In this document: positions 46,001 to 56,338 of the stretch, piece after piece
How positions within the stretch are numbered: the stretch's first letter is position 1
How the letters are laid out: each line of letters begins with the position of its first letter
Assembly (NCBI GenBank): GCA_037042915.1
Contig: CM073201.1
Location: forward strand, 2,170,001 to 2,234,000
From: Auricularia sp. M13
Lineage: Eukaryota > Basidiomycota > Agaricomycetes > Auriculariales > Auriculariaceae
Direction: 5' to 3'
DNA: 64,000 bases
Translations under genes and position numbers: made by a program
Notes under the pieces: model-generated
Database searches by the model: none
What the model was told of the DNA's origin: nothing
The model's input: the letters and a program-made list of their open reading frames with translations, nothing else

Positions 46001-48265
46001 GACGCAATATCAACTTCCTTCTCAACGACATCGGGAAGCAGCATCCACAGGCCCTGGTGTATCCTCTGACAGTTGCGTCGAAATCGCCGAGCGCCTCACG
46101 CAAGGATGCTGCCGCCCGCATCATGGACCGTGTGAAGGAACACAGCCCCACGCTCGTTGAGCAAGTAAGCTCGTGAACCACACCTCGTTTTGGGCAGCGC
46201 TAAGCTCGATTTGATTTAGGCGCTTGTCGTGAGTCGGGAGCTCATCCGTATTGCTATCCTCTGGCACGAAATGTGGCACGAGGGTCTCGAGGAAGCGTCG
46301 AGGTTGTACTTCACCGAGAAAAACCCAGAGGCGATGATCGCCACGCTTGAACCATTACACGAGCTCATGGACCGTGGACCAACAACATCGCGCGAGATAT
46401 CCTTCATACATGCTTATGGTCGGGATCTTCTCGATGCTCGACGCGCTTGCCACCGTTACCGGATGTACGGCGAGACTCGTGAATTAGACCGAGCATGGGA
46501 CATCTACTACGCTGTATGAAACTGTTCGTTCCTTCTCATACTATACTTAACCCATTTTTCAGATTTTCCGAAAGGTCGAGAAGCAGCTCCCGTTGTTGAC
46601 GACATTGGATCTGCAATACGTATCCCCGGCCCTTCTCGAGGCTCGAAACCTTGAGCTTGCTATCCCAGGTCAGTGTTCGTCGGAATCTGTCTTGCTGTGT
46701 CGCCGATGCATTGCATTGTAGGAACATATCAGAGTGGAAAACCCATTCTGCGTATTCAGAGCTTCTCGTCGAAGCTTGCCGTCATCAGCTCGAAGAAACG
46801 TCCGAGGCGACTGACGTTGAAGGCAGTGGACGGGAACGAGCACGAATTTGGTCTGAAAGGTATGCTCGTCTTCTGCGTTGAGAAACATATACTGAACACG
46901 ACCACAGGCAACGAAGACCTTCGTCAGGACGAGCGCGTAATGCAATTTTTTGGCCTTGTGAACACTCTGCTATCCAACGACGCGGATAGTTATACACGTC
47001 AGCTGCACATCCAGCGCTTTCCGATTATCCCGCTTGCTCCGAACGCAGGCCTGTTCGGCTGGGTACGAGACACGGATACCTTCCACGTATTGGTCCGTGA
47101 CTACCGGGAGTCCCGCAAGTTACTCATCAACATGGAAATGCGGCTCATGCTCCAAGTATGTGTATTGTTGCAAGCCTCGCGACACCAATGCTAATAGTTT
47201 CAGATGGCACCGGATTACGAAGACCTTACGCTCTTGCAAAAAGTGGAAGTCTTCCAGTACGCCATGGATAATACGCCAGGCCAAGACCTGTATCGCGTGC
47301 TCTGGCTCAAGAGCATCAGCTCGGAAGCATGGTTGACGAGGAGAACAACGTTCACCAGGTCACTAGCAGTGACGAGCATGTTAGGCTACGTTATTGGTCT
47401 TGGTGACCGCCATCCAAGCAACATCCTCATGCATCGAGCAACGGGCAAGATTGTGCACATCGACTACGGCGATTGCTTCGAGGTCACGATGATTCGCGAC
47501 AAGTATCCCGAAAAGGTGCCTTTCAGGCTCACGAGGATGCTGGTGAACGCAATGGAGGTATGTTATTTCCATCATGTTCCCTGCTTTTCTTTTTTCTTAA
47601 GCGTGTTCACCATCATTTCAGGTCACTGGCGTCCATGGCAGTTTCAAGAATACGTGCGAAATTACTGTGCGCGTTTTGCGCAAAAATCGCGAGTCCCTGC
47701 TTGCGGTTTTGGAGGGTGCGCTCTTTGATCTCATCTCCGCTGAGACCCTCATTCGTCTCCAGCCTTCGTATATGATCCTCTAATCAGCTGGCGCCTTGTT
47801 CAAACGGACGGAGACGCATTAGAAGGCCGAGGTGTGTAGTTTTTCTCCATGCCTGATCGATCTGATTGCCGTTCAAGACAACGAGGATATGACGGAGGGT
47901 CAGGATGGTTATGCGGATGGCCCGATGCGGCGTCAGCGCGCGGACGAAAATGATATTTTCAATGGTCAGTATATCACAAGTCGTCGCAGACAAAGCTCAT
48001 CGTGTTTAGAAACCACCGGCCGCCCGGGTGCCACGCAAGAAGTTCGAAATGAACGGGCACTTTCTGTGTACAACCGCGTGCAGAATAAGCTCACTGGCAG
48101 GGACTTCAAGCCCGATGTCGTATTGTCCATCCCGACTCAGGTCGACAAGTTGATTCAGCAAGCTCGTGCTATCGAGAATCTTTGCCAGCATTTCCCTGGC
48201 TGGTACGTCTCTATCATATAATCCAGCTGCACTTACTGAAAATTTCTAGGTGCGCTTACTGGTAA
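40020..48265 (+). CDS. TOR1: TOR serine/threonine protein kinase
   Basis: Central growth-control kinase (PIKK family), core of TORC1/TORC2. The protein, about 2,350 aa, is spread over about 25 exons with 44-65-nt introns; the intron at 41461-41510 has a GC donor. From the N-terminus: HEAT repeats (e.g. [17 protein letters not shown]), FAT domain (e.g. [27 protein letters not shown]), FRB domain ([40 protein letters not shown]), kinase domain with [13 protein letters not shown] and [20 protein letters not shown], then [10 protein letters not shown], and the C-terminal FATC ending FPGWCAYW. The FRB Ser and Trp needed for FKBP12-rapamycin binding are present, so rapamycin sensitivity is expected (inference). 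The Mg-binding motif reads DYG, not the usual DFG. The end was found by following splices past apparent stops at about 47780. Confidence 0.97.
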
Positions 48266-48682
48266 AATATGCTGTCCTCGTTCTGCATCGGTGATACGCC
48301 TCTCATGCTCCCTGTGAAGAACTGATTGTTGTATCAATAGTTGCTTTTGTGTTGTTCGTTGCTGTGACCTTGTAGACGTACTTATACTCCAACTTTCGCC
48401 GGAATGGATTGGCTGCAGACCACAGAGTTCCACGAGTCGCTGCTGTCTCGATCTGACCTGCCATACCTAGCGTTATACATCGGAATGAGTTCGGGGACAG
48501 CCTCCTCACGTTGGACTGCACTGATCATGAATGGCCGTACGCGTCGTTCTACTGTCATTTGCAGAATGTGGGATAGTCAATTGGGAGCGTATGCTCGCTG
48601 TGCACATTCCGTCCAGGAACAAAAATCAGCCAAGCTTAGCACCACTGGTTTGTGCTGTATTGCTCTTGGCCCGGTCACGGTT
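48266..48682. other. intergenic region after TOR
   Basis: TOR 3' flank. No gene seen. Confidence 0.5.
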
Positions 48683-48875
48683 GCCCGTTCTTTAGGCTCC
48701 TCCGAGTTGTCATCGCGCAGTGACCGCTCGCTCGCTTCGCTCATAACCGTCGTTCATCTTGATGCCCAACCCACGTAGCTGAAGTCTTGCAATACCTGCC
48801 TTACACTACCGTGACTCTTTTCTGCAACCCTGGCTGGCCTACCAGGTGCCCTCGCCTCGCTTCGTCGGCTTCCAC
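48683..48875 (+). pseudogene. decayed copy of the PRM1 5' end
   Basis: About 165-190 bp that align with the PRM1 upstream flank and first codons (36515-36705): shared blocks include CGCTCGCTCGCTTC, CTTGATGCCCA, TTACNCTACC and CTGGCTGGCCTACC. The start codon is changed (TCATAACC for TCATGACT) and small insertions or deletions break the frame. It ends after about 45 codon equivalents. Same orientation as PRM1, 12 kb away, beyond TOR. Confidence 0.8.
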
Positions 48876-49149
48876 ATCGCTCAGTGACAGCATAGCGCTC
48901 GCACAATCATGCTCTCTTCTGCTCCTAGTAGCTGGGACGCTGCTTCTGCGGGTTTGATGTCGGGCGTGCTGGCCTGCATTAGTTCCCCCTGCACAATTGC
49001 CATTATCGCGCTCCTGTCGCCTTGCAGCAATTCCGCCAGCACGCTCTCACAGTCCAAAATTCCGTGTTGGGGTACAGTACTACTGCTAGTGCTAGCGTAA
49101 CGAACGAATATTACCAAAAAGAAAAACAGAAATCCTAGAGTCCCACTGG
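48876..49149. other. intergenic region
   Basis: Short spacer between the PRM1 relic and the 3' end of the PriA-like gene. Nothing supported. Confidence 0.5.
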
Positions 49150-50997
49150 TTACGCCTCAACGTCAACCTTGGTCTTTACAGCAGCTCTTAGCTTAGAGTC
49201 AACATCGGCGAGCACTTTCCCGACGGCGTCTAGCGTTGCGTCGGCGTTGATGCAAGCCTTGACTACAGCGCCAACAGCGACTGCGTCACGGCGAGCGCGG
49301 ACGGCGTCGGGGCATTGGCGGTGGGGCACCCTGCCGTGTCCGGGAGACGCGGTGGCGCTCGCCTTCGGAGTCGCAGACGCCTTAGGCGTCGCAGAAGCCT
49401 GGGTGTGTCCCGGGATGGTACCTTTCACATGGGCAGGGACGGTTGCGCTGGCCTTGGCTGTGGCAGAGACCACAACTGTTGCGCTGGCTTTGACGTGGAC
49501 GGGCACCGTGGCCTGGACGGTAGCGCTGGCCTTGATGTCGACAGGAGCAGTCGCCTTTGACATGGACCGGAACGCCGACCTTGACATGGACGGGCGCAGT
49601 GGCCTTCACGTCGACGGGAACACCAACTTTGATATCCACAGGAGCAGTGGCCTTCACATCGACTGGCGCGGTGGCCTTGACGTGGATTGGGACACCGATC
49701 CTGACGTGCGCGGGGACATCGACAACAGCACCAATCTTGGCCTTGACGTCGGCATCGGCGTCCACGACGGCAGCAACATTGGCCTTGACGTCGGCGGCGA
49801 CATCAGCAGCGACATTGGCGGCCACGTTCGCGGTAGCATCGACGGCAGCACCGACGTGGGCGCCAACATCCGCAACAGAGTGGACAACACCATCGACATC
49901 GGTCTTAACGTTCGCAGCAACGTGGTCGACAGTGTTGACGACGCCGTGAACAAGCCCATTAACGTCGGCCTTGACATCGGCGACGACGTGGTCGACAGTG
50001 TTGACGGCCGCGTGAACGAGGGCATCGGCCTTGACATTGGCGTCGGCGACGGCGTGGACGTGCGCAAGGTCTTTCTTCCAGTCCGAGGTGTGGCGTTCAG
50101 TGACAGAAGCAGTCGCAAGCGCGGTGACCTTGACGCAAGTCGTGCCGTCCGCATGCACCTTCCAGCCGGCCTGGCACTTTGACACGGCACAGCGACCAAG
50201 GCGACAGGATACGTCGCTGACGCCCTTGATGGCCGTGCAGTCGACGCCCTTGGGCTGGTCGAGGGTCAGTGGGTTAATGCATCCGCCGCCTGCGTCGTGC
50301 TCGTCAGTCCGATTCGGGAGTCAGGGGACGGCGGGAACTCACAGGAATCGAGCTCGGACAGGACATCGACACACTCGACGAGCGCATGTCCGTTGCGAAG
50401 ACCGGCGTTGCAGGCCATGCGGGGGCTCGCACACGACTCGACCACGGTGCGCACGGCAGCGTCGGCGACCGTCGCGCGCTTGTACTGGCTTGGGCACGGC
50501 TTCGGGGGCGGCGCGGGCACGCAGCCGACGGGGTCGGGGCAGCCGTCCTCGTACTGGTACACGTAACCCTTATCGCACGTCCAGCCGCACGGGTCCTCCG
50601 CGGAGCAGTGCGCGCGCGAGTGCTTGGGGTACGGCGCGCATTGCTTCTTGTCGTTGGCACCGTGGATCTAGACAGGAGTGAGGGACGCCCCCTAAATGCG
50701 CGACCTCGACGCGACGCGACGCACCAGAGCCTCGAGCAACGCGGTCACGTATCCGACGCCTGCGATGTCGGCCGCGACCTTCGCGACGGCGTTCGTGCGG
50801 ATGAAGAGCGGGAGCGCGGAGAGGCAGAGGCAGACGTCGACATGGCCGACGACGCGGTCTCCGAGGAGGAGGAGCTTGATGTCGGCGTCGATCGAGGCGC
50901 AAACCTCGACGAGCGGAGAGCGGGCCACCGGGCGGATAGCGCGACCGGCGACGCTGCCGGCGACGAGGGCGAGGGAGGCAAAGTTCTGGAGACGCAT
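49150..50997 (-). CDS. priA: PriA-like cysteine-rich secreted protein with repetitive tail
   Basis: Secreted protein resembling basidiomycete PriA (a fruiting-associated cysteine-rich protein). Exons 50725-50997, 50343-50667, and 50289 downward. Signal peptide MRLQNFASLALVAGSVAG, a hydrophobic Ala/Val region, then a Cys-rich part: CAPYPKHSRAHCSAEDPCGW, CVDVLSELDSCGGC, DCTAIKGVSDVSCRLGRC, SKCQAGWKVHADGTTCVKV. After this comes an unusual tail of about 270-350 aa made of Val/Ala/Asp/Lys/His repeats (for example VNTVDHVVADVKADVNGLV and PVDVKATAPVDIKVGVP). One extra A in an AAA run at about 49556-49558 shifts the frame: as given the protein ends at 49382 (501 aa), but the repeat pattern continues in the neighbouring frame to a stop at 49150 (about 578 aa). 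Confidence 0.85.
49382..50100 (-). repeat. degenerate coding repeats in the PriA-like tail
   Basis: Tandem imperfect units encoding V-D/H-V-K/A steps, of two types: 30-40-residue units (VNTVDHV.ADVK.DV.G.VH) and shorter units of about 12 residues (PVDVKATAP / PVDIKVGVP / PVHVKVGVP). The hydrophobic residues alternate regularly, giving an amphipathic pattern. Confidence 0.8.
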
Positions 50998-51841
50998 GGT
51001 TCTGGTGCGGCTCCTGTCAGCTTCGAAACGGTCGAGTGGTCCGCTCGCCTCACCGTTAGTGTGTGCTACTGCGAGCACGTAAGGATCGACGAGGCGCGGA
51101 AAGCGAGAGAGTGTGGAGGAAAGGATGAGATGGCGAGTCGTCTTCCCGCCTCCAAGTTCTTATACAGCCCCCAAACTCAGGGGGTCGTCTACTGGCGCGC
51201 CCCGGGCGCTCCTTTTTAGTCATTGACGCGTTCATTCCGTGCCCATAATGCATTGCTCCTCCTTTTCTTCGGCGACGCCGGAGCTCGCGTCCGGCTGACT
51301 TGCTGGCTCACTCATCTATGAGCTCTCCAAACTGTCTTTTCTGTCATCCCGCTCTTGAAGGAACAGTGTCGTATCGGAGATCTCCCGTAATAAAGTGCGC
51401 CAACATTTCAATATCCCGCGGCAGTCCGCGGAGTTGCGATCATCACCCTGAGTCACGTGCATGCCGTTCCCCGCACGTGCCTCAACTGTCGGGGGGAATG
51501 CACCCCGATCCGTTGTTAGGTAACAATGCTGACGGCTGACATGGACCATGGCAGCCTGCTGAAACAAATAACGAGGCGCGGAACCACCGACTGTCAACGT
51601 CAGCGTCAAGAAGACTCGCGGGGCCGGGCGTGCAGGGTACACCCCCACCAACTGCCCCTGAATGACCTAAAACATGAATTTTCCGAGCCGTAGATCAATT
51701 CAGCATTCACCACGGAAAGCCCCCTGGCGTTCTCGCGCTCGCGGCGAGTTACAAATTCTTTTGCTACAAAATACAGGTACATTCAGGTTTTCTCGGTGCC
51801 AAACAATGAAAGAGCAGAGAAGAACGGAAATCAAGAAGAGG
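50998..51841. other. intergenic region upstream of the PriA-like gene
   Basis: Includes the PriA-like promoter and a likely 5' UTR intron (CTAACGGTGAG...CCAGAACC before the ATG). No other gene seen between about 51,250 and 51,841. Confidence 0.5.
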
Positions 51842-53366
51842 TCACTCGGCGTCCGACTCTAGGGACGAGTCGAGCTCGCGCGTCCAGTCCCGGCTGGACG
51901 CTGCGGGCGAGGAGAGCGCAAACGACGGCGGCGATGGCGAAGCGCCCAGTGCGCCAGCGCGATAGGCCTTCGGCATGGGCGTCGGCGTTGCCGCGCGATG
52001 TGTGGACATCGAGTCCGTGCGTGAGCGCACGCTGGGGCTCACGAGTCTCATCGTCGGCGAGGGTATCAATTTGGGACTGTAGCCACCGGCATCTGCATGC
52101 CAACCCGTGCTCGTGCAATTGCTTCCCTCGGCGCTCTCGTGCTCATGCTCGCACTCCGAAAAGCTGAGCGTGACGAGCTGCTCGAGGAACGCCGCGTCCA
52201 GCCCAAGGCTGTCAAGGCTGTCCCTCCTGCCAGCGCCGCTTTTGGCCTTGGGCGGGGGCGATATCGAATTCGACATAAGCGGCGACATCTGCAGCGTTTT
52301 CTTTTCGCGCAGGATCGTCGGTGGTGGCGAGGCGAAGGGGTCGCGCAGCGACATGAAGTCCTGCGACACTGCGGACGTGCGGTGGTGTCCACCCAGGAAC
52401 GTGCTCGCGCGCCGTCTGCCCGCGCGTTCCGGGGTGGAGTACGCTAGACGAATCGCCGGCTGGGGAGGCAGGTGTGGCGTTGCGGGGGCTGGGGATCATC
52501 GTCAGGTCTGGAATCTCGAAACGAGGGTGGCGTACAGTGGAACACCAGCAGCAGGGCGCACAGTGCACAGATTTGAATGCATGCTGCGACTACGAGAAGC
52601 GCGTAGTGTGTCGCGACGCTGGTGTCCTGGATGGGCAGCGCGGCGGACAGGACGTAGAAGACGAGCGCTACGTTGATTGGGACCCATGGATTGCAACGGT
52701 AAGGGTGGCCCATTCTGTGCGAGACGAGGGCCAGCGGCGCCGAGACGGTGACAACCAGAAGAGCTGAAATGACACAGGATGCTGTTTGGGTCGACGAGCG
52801 CATCCCGGGTACGACGAGGCCAACAAGGCACAGCACGCGGCCTGTCATTGGGGTTGAGGACCTGCACAACAGCCTTTAGTGGGGTGAGGACGTACCGGTC
52901 CCGGCCGCCACGAGCACTGTAACGAAGATGGCCAGAAGCACGGCACGAGACACCCCGCCTGAGGGCAGGAGAGCGAGCACGACGGCTGGATTGAAGAAAT
53001 ACAGGACGCCCACATCAACTACGGCAAGTGACAGTAAGATTTCAGAGCATGAGAATGGCGACTAAAGCGCGTACAAGGCAGCCAGGAGACCTGGAGCACA
53101 ATGTCCCTCGCCCAGAAGAAATTGAGCGCCATGTCATTGTCGTATCTGCTCATGAAGCCCCACGCGACGAGTCCAAGCGAAGCCGTGAGCACGACCAGCG
53201 GGACCACGAGCAGTACGGCGGCGGAGACGGGCCTCCAGAACGGCAGCTGGCAGCGGCTGGTCGACGGCGAGAGGCAGCGGGCGGCGAGGAGGACACCGAG
53301 GACGGGCAGGACAGCGAGCCGAGCGAACTCTGGCGCGACGAGCAGCATCAGGTCGAGCTCAGCCAT
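51842..53366 (-). CDS. multi-pass membrane protein of unknown function
   Basis: Not recognised. Starts MAELDLMLLVAPEFARLAVL and has about seven hydrophobic helices: PVLGVLLAARCL, VSAAVLLVVPLVVLTASLGL, LAVVDVGVLYFFNPAVVLAL, SRAVLLAIFVTVLVAAG, RVLCLVGLVVPGM, ISALLVVTVSAPLALVSH, WVPINVALVFYVLSAALPI and YALLVVAACIQICALCALLL. A long Ser/Pro-rich cytosolic tail follows (SLRDPFASPPPTILREKKTL ... SRDWTRELDSSLESDAE). Introns can be placed near 53000-53110, 52850-52910 and 52440-52530, but the first is short or ambiguous. The 7-8-helix plan plus Ser-rich tail would fit a receptor, but no family motif supports that, so I leave it unnamed. Confidence 0.65.
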
Positions 53367-53597
53367 GAGAGGATCCGGAGCGCGAGGGCGGACAGGGGGC
53401 GGGTGTCGTCCAACTCTGTCCGACGCGTTTTTGTAGCGCATTTACGTGACCGACGGCCGTGCATTACGCCCCGATTGGGCCCCTCGACGATCCTGACTGA
53501 CTGTATGCGCATACATCCGTGCCGGCCGTCGCGACCGATGACGGCTTGTCGTCCATGTCGGCGGCGCTGAGTTCCAAGCCGTCCCCTTCGTCCCGCC

Positions 53598-54291
53598 ATG
53601 AAGTTCCTCTCCGTCGTCCCCGTCCTCGCGCTTGCCCTCGGCGCGCTCGCGAAAGAAAACAGCGAGGTGACGGAGCTCAAGATCGAGACGACGTACAAGC
53701 CCGAGGAGTGCAAGCAGACGGCCGCAAAGGGCGACAAAATCAAGGCATGCCCGCCTCCGTCCCCGCTGCCCGCTGCCCGCTGCCCTGACGGCCGCGCCAG
53801 GTGCACTACACGGGCACCCTCTATACCACCGGCGCCAAGTTCGACTCCAGGCGCGTCCACGCATTTCAGCTGCATTTATTCGACTGACATTAATGCGCTA
53901 TTCGGCAGCCGCGACCGCAACCAGCCCTTTGGCCTCACACGTCAGTCCACGCGCTATCTCTTGTCTCGCCCTGTCGTGCTCAATCGTCCGCCGCCGCAGT
54001 GGGTGTGGGCCAGGTCATCAAGGGCTGGGACGAGGGTCTGCTCGGGTGCGTGCCACGTCGCGCCTGGATGCGTCGCGCTCACCGTCCTGCAGCATGTGCG
54101 AAGGCGAGAAGCGCACCATCACCATCCCCGCCGACAAGGCGTATGGTACGCCCCTCCCCTCTCTGCGCCCATGGGCTACTCAGGCCGTACGGACAGGCTC
54201 GCGCGGCTTCGGCAGCGTCATCCCCGCCAACTCGGCGCTCGTCTTCGATGTCGAGATGGTCAGCCTCCCGCCGGCCCGCCAGGAGCTCTGA
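53598..54291 (+). CDS. FKB2: ER FKBP-type peptidyl-prolyl isomerase
   Basis: Proline isomerase of the FKBP2/FKBP13 class in the ER lumen. Six exons: 53598-53744, 53801-53850, 53909-53940, 54000-54045, 54093-54145, 54197-54291 (140 aa). Signal peptide MKFLSVVPVLALALGALA. FKBP core: [60 protein letters not shown] and IPANSALVFDVEM. The C-terminus is RQEL, matching the general ER-retention pattern (basic/polar, D/E/N/Q, E, L). The first two introns both use GC donors (53745-53800, 53851-53908). Convergent with the OTC gene, whose stop lies 237 bp downstream. Confidence 0.94.
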
Positions 54292-54527
54292 ATTGCTGCT
54301 CCCGTCATGTTCAATAGTCTTATTTTATTATAAGATTCTATTCCAAGATCTGCCCAGCATCGGCCCCTACGCATCCGTCGCCTGCACTGAGTCGGTGGCT
54401 GCCTCCGGCGTCACCTCCTTTTCTCCCGTCTCCTTGTTGTCCTGAGGTCCGCGCCTGTTGATAGGCTGGAAGGCACGCCTGCGAAAGTGTGAATACGGCA
54501 ATGCACCGAGGAAGAAGTGCGAGCCGC

Positions 54528-55662
54528 TTACAGGAATACAGCCTCGATGGTGGCTAACCGGTTGTGGGCCTCGTGGAAGACCCGGGAACGGGGACCATAG
54601 AACACCTAGAGACAAGTCAGCCCCGCTGATATACAGACTCGTAAAAGAAAGGCGCACCTCGTCATCGACCTCCTCAGCCTTGCGCGGGAGACAGTGCATG
54701 AACAACCAGTCCGGGTTCGCGCCGCCCTCCTTGCAGAGCTGCTCCGTGACCTGGAAGCCCTTGAACGCCTCGAGCCGCTCCGCCTTCTCAGCCTCCTGGC
54801 CCATGGAGATCCAGGTGTCGGTGATGACGACGTCGGCCTTGTGGACGGCCTCCTTGGGGTCGTTCGTCCACAGGATGTTCTTGTCGCAGCCGAGCTCCTG
54901 CACGCGGTCCCACACGGGCTTCGGGCACTGGTACTTCTCTCCAGGCGGCGTCGCAACGCGCATCTGGAAGCCGAGGCGCGGGTACGAGACGAGCATGTCG
55001 TGCAGAACATTGGCTGAGTCGCCGACATACGCGATCGTCAGCGGCTTGATTTTGCTCGTGCCGAGCAGCAGCGCGTCGTCGCCAGGCTCTCCAAAGCGCG
55101 CTGTGACCTCAGAGAGGGTCAGCATGTTGGCCAGGGCCTGAGTCGGGTGCCACAGATCGCTGAGCGCATTAATGACGGGAATATGCGTCTCGTTCGCGAG
55201 CGTCTAATCGCGAGCACAAGTCATTAATTCAGCAAAAAAAAAAGAGAGAAAATCGCACACCTCGATGTCACTGTGTGGCCCAACACGCGCAAAGATACCG
55301 CTGACGAGGCCGTTGAGCACGCGCGCGGTGTCGACGAGGCTCTCGTTCACGCCGAGCTGGATGTCGTCCTGCCCAAGGAAAATGGGCGCCCCGCCGAGGC
55401 GGCGCACGGCGACTTCGCCCGCAACACGCGTGCGCGTCGACCGCTTGTTGAAGATAAACGCGATGGACTTGAGGCGGAGCACATTGTCGATGGGTCGCGG
55501 TCGGGCAATTTCACGCGTCTTGGTGTTCGATATGCGCTTGATATGCTGCGCGCTCGCGAGCAGCCGCGTGATACTCAGCGTAGGCAGGTCGGCCAGCGTC
55601 AGGAAGTGGCGGCGCAGGCCCTGGCCTGCAGCTGCTGTTGCGGCGGCGGCGGGCGCGGCCAT
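54528..55662 (-). CDS. ARG3: ornithine carbamoyltransferase
   Basis: Makes citrulline from ornithine and carbamoyl phosphate in arginine synthesis, normally in mitochondria. Three exons: 55261-55662, 54658-55203, 54528-54605 (341 aa, normal length). Diagnostic motifs: the carbamoyl-phosphate site [28 protein letters not shown], the DTWISMGQE ornithine loop and MHCLPRK with the catalytic Cys. It ends [17 protein letters not shown]. The N-terminus [20 protein letters not shown] could act as a short mitochondrial leader; an in-frame upstream ATG at 55854 would add 64 aa but gives no better leader. The second intron separates DDEV from FYGPRSRVF. Confidence 0.97.
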
Positions 55663-56338
55663 TTTTCGCGTCTTGTCAGGAAGAAATTTGAGCAGCGGCT
55701 GTGCCGCGTTCGCCAAGTTCCACAACTGAACACTTTTTTCGCGCCTTATCCTTCCAACTGCAAGTGCGCAACTCTTGACCGTGACCGCCGATACAGGCGC
55801 CGACGACCGTGCATATATCAAAGAGCTAGAGATTTTAGACTCTGCACTGGCCACAGCCTCGGCGCCTTTTGTTTTTTTCTAGGTCTTGTGCCACTACTGC
55901 CTGGAACGCCTAACGCGCGGGATTCGTCGTCCCCCTAATCTCTCACTGCACATCAGAGGAGGTCCTAAATAACCTATCCTATCGGGCGCAACATCTCGAT
56001 CGCTTCAGCAAACCGAGCAGGCGCTAACGCCGGTCACGACGGTGCCTGCCGGCCACCACTGCACCAGTCGGAATGATGGGCGCCTCCTGCCGGGCAAGGT
56101 TCGGCTGAGACACCGCTCCATGCTCCGAGATAGCGATAGTGCGCCTGTCACTGGTGACTGAATGGAAATCTGGAAAGAAAAATAGGCAGTCCTCGGACTC
56201 AGGTGTAGTATTCTTCCGCGAGACGTGACGGCTTGTTCGTCGGCGTATAAAGACCCCTTGCCCGCGGATTTCGTTTCGCTGTGGTTTGAGCTCCCTCCCT
56301 CACCCCCCTCCCAGTCCTTCTCTCCCGCCTCCACGAAC
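55663..56338. promoter_or_regulatory. divergent promoter region
   Basis: Spacer between OTC (minus) and the WOPR regulator (plus), 676 bp. TATAAA at 56246-56251 lies 88 bp before the WOPR ATG. Confidence 0.5.
56246..56251 (+). promoter_or_regulatory. TATA box of the WOPR gene
   Basis: TATAAA 88 bp upstream of the ATG at 56339, followed by a pyrimidine-rich leader. Inferred from position and sequence only. Confidence 0.5.

Noticed and set aside
47700-47790. End of TOR at the in-frame stop near 47782
   Set aside because: Splicing through 47717-47761 restores [14 protein letters not shown] and leads on to the FATC domain ending at 48265.
49382-50100. Possible CRISPR-like or satellite array
   Set aside because: The repeats are imperfect, vary in length and stay in one reading frame; they are coding repeats in a eukaryotic gene.
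49169-50182. 337-aa plus-strand frame across the PriA-like tail
   Set aside because: It mirrors the repetitive minus-strand coding sequence; the minus strand has the signal peptide, cysteine motifs and splice sites.
52107-53570. Plus-strand frames opposite the unknown membrane protein
   Set aside because: Charged low-complexity shadows of hydrophobic helices on the minus strand.
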